Of a stretch of DNA of 5,994 bases, positions 1 through 5,337 are shown in pieces. The stretch comes from Roseiflexaceae bacterium (GTDB lineage: Bacteria; Chloroflexota; Chloroflexia; Chloroflexales; Roseiflexaceae): assembly GCA_014381165.1 (NCBI GenBank), contig JACMIM010000314.1:1-5994 (forward strand), given 5' to 3'. Under the pieces are notes generated by a model, which searched no databases, was not told the DNA's origin, and saw nothing but the letters and a program-made list of their open reading frames with translations. Position numbers and translations under genes: made by a program. Within the stretch, counting starts at the first letter, position 1; each line of letters begins with the position of its first letter.

Positions 1-61
1 CGGTGTTGGGCTGCTGCGGCTAGTTAAGCTCCCGTTTTTATTTGCAATGAATGAATGATCA

Positions 62-111
62 GTGTATCAGAACCCAATCCCAGTTACAAAATATGTGCGC
101 TTTTGATACAC
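62..111. repeat. Imperfect inverted repeat in the left non-coding flank
   Basis: GTGTATCA (62-69) and TGATACAC (104-111) are perfect 8-bp inverted copies. Adding one G-T pair and two A-T pairs on the inner side gives an 11-bp stem around a loop of about 28 nt. It lies in bases 1-139, where I see no credible gene; the reading frames there have no ribosome site or recognisable product. It could be an operator-like dyad, a weak hairpin or a relic of an older insertion. No T-run follows, so it is not a clear terminator. The symmetry is seen directly; any role is unknown. Confidence 0.4.
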
Positions 112-139
112 CAATACGAGGAAGACAGCCGTCGAAATG

Positions 140-157
140 AGAGCGTGATCAGAAACT
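140..157 (+). repeat. Left terminal inverted repeat of the IS5 element
   Basis: AGAGCGTGATCAGAAACT is the exact reverse complement of 1025-1042. The match stops at 139/1043 on the outer side and 158/1024 on the inner side, which fixes the repeat at 18 bp. The transposase is expected to bind and cleave here. Confidence 0.92.
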
Positions 158-212
158 TGAATTTGTGGTATCATGATGGTGAATAGAGCTTTCTGATGCG
201 GAGAAGTATCGT

Positions 213-1026
213 ATGCCGAAGCGCGAGCGCCGCCTGTACGCGACCCACTACCCGACCGATCTGACTGACGCGCAATGGGCAATCATCGAACCCATGGTCA
301 CGACCACCTCGCCGAAGGGTGGTCGTCCGACCGAAATTGATCTCCGGGCAATTGTCAACGCGTTGCTCTACAAAAATCGAACTGGCTGTCAATGGCGGCT
401 CCTGCCAACCGATTTTCCGCCGATGGGCGCAATACGGTACTATTTTGACAAATGGAATGCGGATGGAACCTTCATCAACCTGAACGATGCGTTGCGCAAA
501 GCGGCACGAAAAGCGTTAGCGCGTGATGAAGAACCATCTATCAGCGTGCTGGACTCACAATCAACCAAGACGACAGAAGTAGGTGGCGAACGCGGCATCG
601 ACGGGGCTAAAAAAAATAAACGGACGCAAACGTCAGTTTTGGGTTGATACGAACGGGTTTTTATTGCGCGTGTTGGTACATCCGGCCAATATTTCGGACA
701 CAGAAGGAGCAGAATGGCTCTTGGCCGCACATCACCAGGAATTTCCAAACATGCAGGAGGTTCGCGTCGATGAAGGGTATAAATCTGGTTTATCTGCGTG
801 GATGGAAAAGAATACGAAGCTGAAGCTCAATATCATTGAGAAACCTGTTGGACAAAAAGGATTTGCCGTTATTCCAAAGCGGTGGGTCGTTGAGCGATCA
901 ATTGCATGGGCAGGACGCAATCGACTTGCCAGTCGTGAGTATAATCGCAATCAAGATGTGAGTGAGTCGTTTATCTATCTTGGTTCAATCGCAATGCTAC
1001 TCAATCGGTTACATCCAAAAGAATAG
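213..1026 (+). CDS. IS5-family DDE transposase, two frames joined by a +1 shift
   Basis: This is the transposase that would cut and paste the surrounding element. The first part (213-647, 144 codons) starts at an ATG 7 nt after GGAGAA. It carries the family's N-terminal DUF4096-like region (TDLTDAQWAIIEPMV, then GGRPTEIDLRAIVNALLY) and the first catalytic Asp in VLDSQS (residue 114, bases 552-554). The second part is the frame open from before 583 to 1026. It carries the second Asp in VDEGYKSG (769-771) and the catalytic Glu in VVERSIAW (892-894), followed by GRNRLASREYN. The parts join at eight A (609-616). Removing one A gives DGAKK-INGRKRQFWVDTNG, which matches the family pattern, and a product of about 270 residues, the normal length. 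The ATG at 583 is internal and not a believable start. The gene is either expressed by slippage or inactivated by a one-base insertion; the sequence alone cannot separate these. Confidence 0.88.
609..616 (+). other. A8 slippage or frameshift site in the transposase
   Basis: Eight consecutive A follow GCT. The upstream frame reads GCT AAA AAA AAT AAA, while the downstream frame reads AAA AAA ATA AAC. The downstream frame is +1 relative to the upstream one, so the usual -1 ribosomal shift of IS5-type elements would not join them. A net loss of one A (or gain of two) by polymerase slippage, or a true +1 shift, would. An A7-to-A8 mutation or a sequencing error is an equally good explanation. Confidence 0.7.
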
Positions 1027-1042
1027 TTTCTGATCACGCTCT
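1025..1042 (-). repeat. Right terminal inverted repeat of the IS5 element
   Basis: AGTTTCTGATCACGCTCT is the exact reverse complement of 140-157. It overlaps the last two bases of the transposase stop codon (TAG at 1024-1026), so the coding region runs right to the end of the element, as is usual for compact IS5 members. Confidence 0.92.
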
Positions 1043-1095
1043 TAGGCCCAAGCAATTTCCCTTGATTAGTGATAAAGTTCCCTGCTGAAGCACCG

Positions 1096-1104
1096 TGGTA
1101 TAAT
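1096..1104 (+). promoter_or_regulatory. Extended -10 promoter for the mntA-hepT locus
   Basis: TGGTATAAT matches the extended -10 consensus TGnTATAAT exactly. No good -35 hexamer stands 16-18 bp upstream (AGTTCC or GTTCCC at best), which fits an extended -10 promoter. Transcription would begin near 1111, about 26 nt before the mntA ATG. It lies outside the IS5 element, so the locus does not depend on the IS for its promoter. Confidence 0.65.
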
Positions 1105-1126
1105 CAAATCAATACTGCTCATTAGC

Positions 1127-1132
1127 GAGGTG
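1127..1132 (+). promoter_or_regulatory. Ribosome binding site of mntA
   Basis: GAGGTG ends 4 nt before the ATG at 1137. It supports this start, which also gives the normal N-terminal length for a minimal nucleotidyltransferase. Confidence 0.65.
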
Positions 1133-1136
1133 TACG

Positions 1137-1448
1137 ATGCAGGTCGAGGCAAAAGAGCAGGTCTTTTCGGTTCTACGAACACATCACTCAGCATTACGTC
1201 GGTTTGGTGTGCGCCGATATGGGCTGTTTGGCTCGTTTATTCGTGATGAGCAGCATCAGGAGAGTGATGTTGATATTCTCGTTGAGTTTGAGCCACACCA
1301 AAAGAGTTTTCAGCACTACATGCAACTTGCCTTCTTTTTAGAAGATCTCCTCGGGCGTAATGTTGACATCGTTACGCCTGAATCACTCAGCCCGTATATC
1401 GGCCCGCGCATTCTTGATGAGGTTGAATATGTCGCGGTCAGCGCATGA
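1137..1448 (+). CDS. mntA: MntA-type minimal nucleotidyltransferase antitoxin
   Basis: The 103-residue protein is a single MNT-fold nucleotidyltransferase domain. The hallmark GSx10DxD is complete: G32 S33 in YGLFGSF, then D44 and D46 in SDVDILVEF, the metal-binding residues. The C-terminal part (LEDLLGRNVDIVTPESLSPYIGPRILDEVEYV) is typical of the antitoxin half of HEPN/MNT pairs. In studied MntA/HepT systems the MNT protein transfers AMP to a tyrosine of the HEPN RNase and so silences it. That activity is inferred here from the family. The length is normal and all key residues are present, so the gene looks functional. It has its own extended -10 promoter and GAGGTG ribosome site. The partner gene starts inside its last codons (20-bp overlap), which indicates translational coupling. 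No HTH region is visible that would make it a DNA-binding antitoxin. Confidence 0.9.
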   Translation: MQVEAKEQVFSVLRTHHSALRRFGVRRYGLFGSFIRDEQHQESDVDILVEFEPHQKSFQHYMQLAFFLEDLLGRNVDIVTPESLSPYIGPRILDEVEYVAVSA

Positions 1449-1644
1449 GTATTTGCAGCATATTCTTGACGAAACACGCTACCTCGCAAAGGTTAGCGCG
1501 GGACTTGACCAGTCGACCTTTCTAGCCGACGAAACGCTTAAACGCGCTGTCGCACGCAGCATCGAGATCATCGGTGAAGCAGTCAAGCCTCAACTGCATA
1601 CAGCGGTGCTTGAGATTATAGATCGCGAGTTTCCCTCTTCATAA
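1429..1644 (+). pseudogene. hepT: HepT-like HEPN toxin with internal deletion (DUF86)
   Basis: This is the partner of the preceding MNT gene, overlapping it by 20 bp. Start ATG 1429 gives MSRSAHEYLQHILDE, the usual N-terminus of DUF86 proteins; the upstream ATG at 1360 is buried in mntA and unsupported. The first 53 residues follow the family well (AHEYLQHILDETRYL, then FLADETLKRAVARSIEIIGEAVK). The sequence then jumps at about base 1588 to PQLHTAVLEIIDREF, which resembles the family's extreme C-terminus. The segment normally between, with the Rx4-6H RNase motif (often RDxLIHxY) and the AMP-accepting tyrosine, is absent. The protein is 71 residues where about 110-120 are usual, and the frame stays open, so this is an in-frame deletion rather than a frameshift. 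It should have no RNase activity. It might still bind MntA, but that is speculation. Placing the deletion rests on family memory, not on an alignment. Confidence 0.72.
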
Positions 1645-1667
1645 GGTCTATGGCAGCCTTAACAGCA

Positions 1668-1698
1668 TGACAAGATGACATATTCCATCATCTTGTCA
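1668..1698. terminator. Perfect 11-bp hairpin between convergent genes, possible terminator
   Basis: TGACAAGATGA (1668-1678) pairs perfectly with TCATCTTGTCA (1688-1698) around a 9-nt loop. The left arm is also a 13-bp perfect match to a second, more distal arm (1702-1714) inside the tandem array, so alternative hairpins are possible. It lies 24 bp after the hepT remnant and 43 bp before the end of the convergent P450 gene, where a two-way terminator would be useful. It has no T-run on either strand and only modest GC, so intrinsic termination is a weak proposal. The structure itself is certain. Confidence 0.4.
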
Positions 1699-1739
1699 CC
1701 TTGTCATCTTGTCACCTTGTCATCTCGTCATCTCGTCAT
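1692..1739. repeat. 8-bp tandem array, six units of CTYGTCAY
   Basis: Six uninterrupted 8-bp units read CTTGTCAC, CTTGTCAT, CTTGTCAC, CTTGTCAT, CTCGTCAT, CTCGTCAT. A truncated unit (CTCA) runs into the P450 stop codon at 1741-1743. The first four units alternate C and T at the last position, which suggests that a 16-bp double unit was duplicated. There are no spacers, so it is not a CRISPR. It probably arose by strand slippage and may vary in copy number between strains. Because the period is not a multiple of three and the array sits at the P450 stop, changes could alter the region just after that gene. Confidence 0.85.
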
Positions 1740-1740
1740 C

Positions 1741-3063
1741 TCACCGCGCTTCGACCCGCACGCGAATGCCCTTCTCGGGCTGGCCAATGATACCGGGGTA
1801 GATCTGTCGCACTTCTTCTGGCGCGACCGGCGTGAGCGTGAAGCGGCGCAGAATCTCGGCGGCCATGGCGGTAACTTCCACCCGCGCGAAGTTCACGCCG
1901 ATGCAGATGCGCGGCCCACCGCCAAAGGTCGCCAGGGCGTAGGGCGTGCGCTTGTCCTCCTCGCGCGGCGGGGCGAAACGCTCCGGCTCGAATCGCTCCG
2001 GGTTAGGGAAGATCGCCGCGTCCCAATGGGCCGCGCCGATCGGCAGAAACACGAACGTCCCCTTGGGCAGCAGATAGCCGCCAAACTCTACATCCTCTAG
2101 CACGCCACGCGGCACCATTGCCACCGGCGGGTACATACGGCCCGCCTCCTGCACCGCGTAGCCAAGCTGCTTCATCGCCCTGACTGCCTCAAGCGTGATT
2201 TCACCCTCGCGGCCCGCCAGCGCCTCGACCTCGGCCTGAACCACTGCCAATTGCTGGGGGTGCGTCGAGAGCAGGTACAGCAGCCAGGCGCTGAGCGTGG
2301 TGGTGGTCTCGTGGCCAGCCACCAGCAGAATGTTGACGTGGCCCAGCATTTGCTCGACACTCAGGCCGTTGCCATCCTCGTCGCGGGCATTCACCATCAT
2401 GGCCAGGATGTCGCTGCGGTCGTCGGCGGGAATACCGCGCCGCGCCTCGATCAGGCGCACCAGTTCGCCCATCAGCCGATCGCGGATCGGTAGAACCGAC
2501 TGCATCCACTCGGCCTCGCTGGCAAACTGCTGCCCGTCACCATTGATCAGCTTGAAGAACAGCTCCCGCAGCAGATCGACCTGCGGCCCGGCGCGGAAAC
2601 CAACCAGCGTCTCGGCGGCTACGTCGAAGGTGATCTTGCGAGTTTCCTCGAACAGATCGACCTCGCCACGCTCAACCCAGTCGCGGGCGCGCTCGCTGAT
2701 CAGCCGGTTCATGACTGGTAAGTAGCGCGACATGTAGGCGATCGCAAAGGCCGGATTCATCATTTTGCGGTGGCGGTCGTGCTCGGGCGGATCCATGTTC
2801 AGCAGGCCTTTGCCAAGCGTCTCGCCAATGTTGGGCGTCCAGCCGAGATCGTGGCTGAACTGCTCGCGCTGGCTTTGCATCACGAGCTTGTTCGCCTCGG
2901 CCCCGATCAGGTAGACCACGCGCCCGCCATCTGGCCAATCCTGCTTGACCACCGGCCCTAGTTCGCGCGCCCAGGCCACGAATTGCGGCAGCCGGTTATA
3001 CAGTGATTCGGGGGTGTACTCAACTGTTGGGATCTGGTCGACCGATTTCAGGGCTTGTGTCAT
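1741..3063 (-). CDS. Cytochrome P450 monooxygenase
   Basis: This is a 440-residue soluble P450, normal bacterial length. It would use electrons from a separate redox partner to insert one oxygen atom from O2 into an organic substrate; I cannot name the substrate or CYP family. All signatures are present: the C-helix motif DPPEHxxxR (residues 91-99), the oxygen-activating I-helix AGHETT (249-254), the K-helix ExxR (E306-R309), the downstream PERFxPERF region, and the heme loop FGGGPRICIG (380-389) with C387 as the heme thiolate. There is no N-terminal membrane anchor and no fused reductase. The start at 3063 is chosen because GGAGAAG lies just upstream; a frame-compatible ATG at 3138 lacks a ribosome site and adds 25 atypical residues. 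The gene lies 82 bp after prsW on the same strand, so the two are probably one transcript. No ferredoxin or reductase gene is in view. Confidence 0.95.
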   Translation of the reverse strand: MTQALKSVDQIPTVEYTPESLYNRLPQFVAWARELGPVVKQDWPDGGRVVYLIGAEANKLVMQSQREQFSHDLGWTPNIGETLGKGLLNMDPPEHDRHRKMMNPAFAIAYMSRYLPVMNRLISERARDWVERGEVDLFEETRKITFDVAAETLVGFRAGPQVDLLRELFFKLINGDGQQFASEAEWMQSVLPIRDRLMGELVRLIEARRGIPADDRSDILAMMVNARDEDGNGLSVEQMLGHVNILLVAGHETTTTLSAWLLYLLSTHPQQLAVVQAEVEALAGREGEITLEAVRAMKQLGYAVQEAGRMYPPVAMVPRGVLEDVEFGGYLLPKGTFVFLPIGAAHWDAAIFPNPERFEPERFAPPREEDKRTPYALATFGGGPRICIGVNFARVEVTAMAAEILRRFTLTPVAPEEVRQIYPGIIGQPEKGIRVRVEAR

Positions 3064-3073
3064 GCTCTTCTCC
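3064..3073 (-). promoter_or_regulatory. Ribosome binding site deciding the P450 start
   Basis: On the minus strand GGAGAAGAGC immediately precedes the ATG at 3063; the GGAG core is 6 nt from the start codon. It favours 3063 over the upstream in-frame ATG at 3138, which has no such site. Confidence 0.7.
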
Positions 3074-3145
3074 TCGTAGTGGAAACAGGGGCTAGTGGTA
3101 CGACGGCTGCGGAGAACTGTGAGTTGCAGGACGTGCATCGTGAGT

Positions 3146-4123
3146 TCAGGCCCAGGCCTCGGCCCGGTTGGCCAGTTCGTCGCGCAGGCTCACGATCTGG
3201 CGGCGCAGGTGATCGATCTGATCGCAGTCTTGGTAGCGGTCGGCCAGCCGCTGTTTGGATTTGCAGAAGGCGAGTTCGGTGATCAGGTGGTGCAGGTGGC
3301 GCACGCGCAACAGGTGCGGCAGGCCGCCCTCAGCCAAGGCCCGCAGCTGTCGGCGCATCTTCCCAGCAGATGAAACGATCTCGCTGTAGTCCTGAGCGGA
3401 GATAATCCCACCGCGCACCTCATCGCCCAGTTCATCGCGCAGCCAGCCCATCTCGTGCCGCCAGGCCAGCACGGCGATCAGCAGCACGGCCAGAATGCCA
3501 GTCGACTGCACGATCCAAGAGTAGACTAATCCAAGCCCTTGGAAGGACAGCACGAGGTAGTTATGCGCGGCGTGAAACACGATCGCCAGCGACAGTCCGC
3601 CCAGTAGCGCCAGCAGCTTGATGCCCACGCCGTGCTGGTAGCGTACTGCGCCGATCGCCAGGCCGACCATGCTGGTAAAAAACGCATGGTTCAGGCCAAA
3701 CAGTACTGCGCGCACCCAGAACAGCGCCCCGACATCGCCGAAGCTGATAAAATACAAAGCGTTCTCGGTCATCGAGAAGCCAAAGCCGATCAGCGCGCCA
3801 TACACGATTCCGTCCAGCGGGCCGTCGAACTCGCTGCGCGCCCACACAAACAGGCCTGCGAGCGCCAGCGCCTTGAGCAGCTCCTCGACCAGTGGGGCCA
3901 AGCCCCAGCGCACCGAATCAGGGCCGAGCGGCCCTTGCTCGATTGGTACGGCCAGGACGAATTCGACCAGCACGGCCAGCGCGATCGCCGGGATAGCACC
4001 CCACCAGAAGGCCGCGAAAATAAGATGCAGCGGCTCCTTCTCGTAGCGGTCGAGCCACCAGATCAGCAAGCTATACAGTGCGGTCGGGATGGCCGCCGCG
4101 AGAAATGCCTGTAGCATAATCAT
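3146..4123 (-). CDS. prsW: PrsW-family intramembrane metalloprotease
   Basis: This 325-residue membrane protein belongs to the PrsW family, related to CPBP/Abi proteases. The family member studied in Bacillus makes the first cut in an anti-sigma factor; the target here is unknown. Family features in order are: an N-terminal hydrophobic helix followed by WWLDRYEKEP (22-31); the glutamate pair EELLK (80-84) expected to bind metal or catalyse; DGIVYGALIGFGFSMTEN (104-121); the NHAFFTS segment (145-151); and HAAHN (184-188). About seven hydrophobic helices span residues 3-222. A charged, helix-prone cytoplasmic tail of about 100 residues follows, longer than the core needs, and may be regulatory. 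ATG 4123 (MIMLQ) or ATG 4117 (MLQ) are plausible starts. The frame extends to GTG 4195, but those extra codons lie in the adjoining tnpB element. No Shine-Dalgarno sequence precedes 4123, possibly because the mobile element replaced the native leader. It is probably co-transcribed with the downstream P450. Confidence 0.88.
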   Translation of the reverse strand: MIMLQAFLAAAIPTALYSLLIWWLDRYEKEPLHLIFAAFWWGAIPAIALAVLVEFVLAVPIEQGPLGPDSVRWGLAPLVEELLKALALAGLFVWARSEFDGPLDGIVYGALIGFGFSMTENALYFISFGDVGALFWVRAVLFGLNHAFFTSMVGLAIGAVRYQHGVGIKLLALLGGLSLAIVFHAAHNYLVLSFQGLGLVYSWIVQSTGILAVLLIAVLAWRHEMGWLRDELGDEVRGGIISAQDYSEIVSSAGKMRRQLRALAEGGLPHLLRVRHLHHLITELAFCKSKQRLADRYQDCDQIDHLRRQIVSLRDELANRAEAWA

Positions 4124-4138
4124 AGAAAGTACGGCAGG

Positions 4139-4162
4139 AAACCGCCACCTTTCGGCGTGCGG
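4139..4162 (+). repeat. Left-end subterminal hairpin of the tnpB element
   Basis: CCGC (4142-4145) pairs with GCGG (4159-4162). Inside, 4146 and 4148-4149 pair with 4157 and 4154-4155 across one A-C mismatch, with a TTTC loop and a single unpaired T at 4158. A bulged T in the stem is characteristic of the hairpins recognised by TnpA in IS200/IS605 elements. The sequence matches the right-end copy in 21 of 24 positions, in the same orientation. Confidence 0.72.
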
Positions 4163-4177
4163 AGGAATGCCGCCTCC
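4161..4177. repeat. Second left-end dyad, GGAGG/CCTCC
   Basis: GGAGG (4161-4165) and CCTCC (4173-4177) form a 5-bp stem with a 7-nt loop. It shares two G residues with the left-end hairpin, so the two folds exclude each other. On the minus strand it lies upstream of prsW. Its role is unknown. Confidence 0.45.
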
Positions 4178-4191
4178 AATGTAGCGGGTGC

Positions 4192-4209
4192 GCACAAATG
4201 TGCTATACT
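4192..4209 (+). promoter_or_regulatory. tnpB extended -10 promoter with overlapping palindrome
   Basis: TGCTATACT (4201-4209) fits the extended -10 pattern TGnTATAMT. Its last T is 7 bases before the tnpB ATG at 4216, so transcription should start at or within a base or two of the ATG, giving a leaderless message. The -35 position holds only GTAGCG. The palindrome GCACA-AA-TGTGC (4192-4203) overlaps the TG of the extended -10, and a second palindrome GTGCGCAC (4188-4195) overlaps that. A protein bound there would block the promoter, so this may be an operator; no regulator is identified. Confidence 0.55.
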
Positions 4210-4215
4210 AGACCT

Positions 4216-5337
4216 ATGGCACAACGATTCTCCACACGTACTGTCTGCGTTAAGGTGGCGCTTGATACGGCGGCGGCGGCGGCGCTCTGCGCCACCCAAG
4301 TCGCATTCAATCAAGCGGCCAGCTATTGCGCCACCGTCGCGTGGGAGCAAGGCATTGTCAACAAAAACAAGCTGCATCACGTTGTCTACGGCCCAACGCG
4401 CGTTCAGTTTGGTTTGGGCGCGCAACTCGCGTGCTGTGCCCGAGATAAAGCCGCCGAAGCGGTAAGCGCTGCGAAAAGCAACAAGAGTTCCACGTGTCCC
4501 TGCTTTGCTGCTGATAGCAGTGTTCGTTATGACGCGCATACCTACCGTTTGATGAGCCTTGATCGAGTGAGCTTGAACACGATCCGCGGTCGCGTGATTG
4601 GACAGCTTGTGCCTGGCGATTTTCAACGCCGTACGCTCTCCGACCCAAGCTGGAACATCGGTGGCGCAGAACTGGTTCGCCGTCAGGGCGTGTGGTATTT
4701 GCACATCACGCAGTCGCAGGCTGCGTCCAAACCTGACGAGCCGAGGGGTGTTCTCGGCGTCGATCTGGGCATCGTGAACATTGCGACTGACTCGGACGGA
4801 ACACAGTACAGCGGCGTACAGGTGCGACTGGTGCGTGACAAATGCTATCAGCATCGCCGCCGCTTGCAACTGGCAAATACCCGCCGCTCCCGATGGCGAC
4901 TCAGACAGATTGCCAACCGCGAGCATCGGTTTCAGAAGCACGTCAACCACGAGGTCAGCAAGCAGCTTGTTGGTAAAGCGAGTACGGCCCGTAAGGCACT
5001 GGCGCTCGAAGACCTGAAGCATATCAGGAAGCGTACAGACAAAACGGTTCGACACGGGCAGCGCCGTACTCGTTCGAGTTGGGCCTTTGCACAACTTCGG
5101 CAGTTTGTTGCATACAAAGCAGTGCAAGCAGGTGTCTGCATGGTCTACATTGACCCGCGCAACACATCGCGTACCTGTAGCGCCTGTGGGCATTGTGAAC
5201 AAGCAAACCGCCAAAATCAAGCCTCGTTCCTGTGCCGTCGCTGCGGCTATAGGGCACACGCGGATGCCAACGCCGCAATCAATATTTCCTGTGTGGGAGC
5301 CGTAAACCTCCCAAATGTGCTGCGCCTGAGCAATTAG
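4216..5337 (+). CDS. tnpB: TnpB, RNA-guided RuvC-like nuclease of the IS605 superfamily
   Basis: This 373-residue TnpB belongs to the family ancestral to Cas12. Characterised members use an RNA from the element's 3' end to cut matching DNA next to a short target-adjacent motif, which helps keep the element in the genome. All three RuvC acidic residues are present: D183 in VLGVDLGIVNIATDSDG, E265 in LALEDLKHI, and D350 in HADANAAINI. The zinc finger is complete: C321-x2-C324, 15 residues, C340-x2-C343. The N-terminal half holds the recognition region (FNQAASYCATVAWEQG, then GLGAQLACCARDKAAEAV), and a basic helical stretch lies at about 212-245. The start at 4216 gives MAQRFSTRTVCVKV and fits the promoter; an in-frame ATG at 4198 precedes the -10 and is unlikely. 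The length is usual for compact TnpB and no lesion is seen, so it looks intact. No tnpA accompanies it. Confidence 0.93.
   Translation: MAQRFSTRTVCVKVALDTAAAAALCATQVAFNQAASYCATVAWEQGIVNKNKLHHVVYGPTRVQFGLGAQLACCARDKAAEAVSAAKSNKSSTCPCFAADSSVRYDAHTYRLMSLDRVSLNTIRGRVIGQLVPGDFQRRTLSDPSWNIGGAELVRRQGVWYLHITQSQAASKPDEPRGVLGVDLGIVNIATDSDGTQYSGVQVRLVRDKCYQHRRRLQLANTRRSRWRLRQIANREHRFQKHVNHEVSKQLVGKASTARKALALEDLKHIRKRTDKTVRHGQRRTRSSWAFAQLRQFVAYKAVQAGVCMVYIDPRNTSRTCSACGHCEQANRQNQASFLCRRCGYRAHADANAAINISCVGAVNLPNVLRLSN

Larger units (their letters stand above)
140..1042 (+). mobile_element. IS5-family insertion sequence (IS427/IS1031-like size)
   Basis: The element is 903 bp long and bounded by perfect 18-bp inverted repeats. 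It contains one transposase gene split over two overlapping frames, an arrangement common in the smaller IS5 subgroups. The transposase has the DDE signature of the family: D in DSQS, D in VDEGY, and E in VVERSIAW followed by an R-rich YREK-like segment. The flanking bases (ATG on the left, TAG on the right when the 18-bp ends are used) do not form a clear target duplication, so the 2-4 bp duplication usual for these groups is either too short to call or has decayed. The right end lies about 54 bp before the -10 element of the mntA promoter. Confidence 0.9.

Noticed and set aside
583..1026. Independent gene starting at ATG 583
   Set aside because: The ATG is inside the transposase, has no ribosome site, and the encoded protein is only the second half of an IS5 transposase.
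1360..1428. Longer hepT start at 1360
   Set aside because: It would overlap mntA by 89 bases with unrelated residues; ATG 1429 gives the usual family N-terminus.
1692..1739. Short CRISPR-like array
   Set aside because: Units of 8 bp follow one another with no spacers and no cas genes are near; it is a simple tandem repeat.
1675..2100. 141-codon plus-strand frame over the tandem array and the P450 3' end
   Set aside because: Its first part is translation of the 8-bp repeat and the rest is antisense to the P450 C-terminus; no ribosome site or domain.
3064..3138. Longer P450 start at 3138
   Set aside because: No Shine-Dalgarno, an atypical 25-residue extension, and a good GGAGAAG site before the ATG at 3063.
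3632..4114. 160-codon plus-strand frame opposite prsW
   Set aside because: Antisense to the conserved PrsW motifs; it is a side effect of high GC composition.
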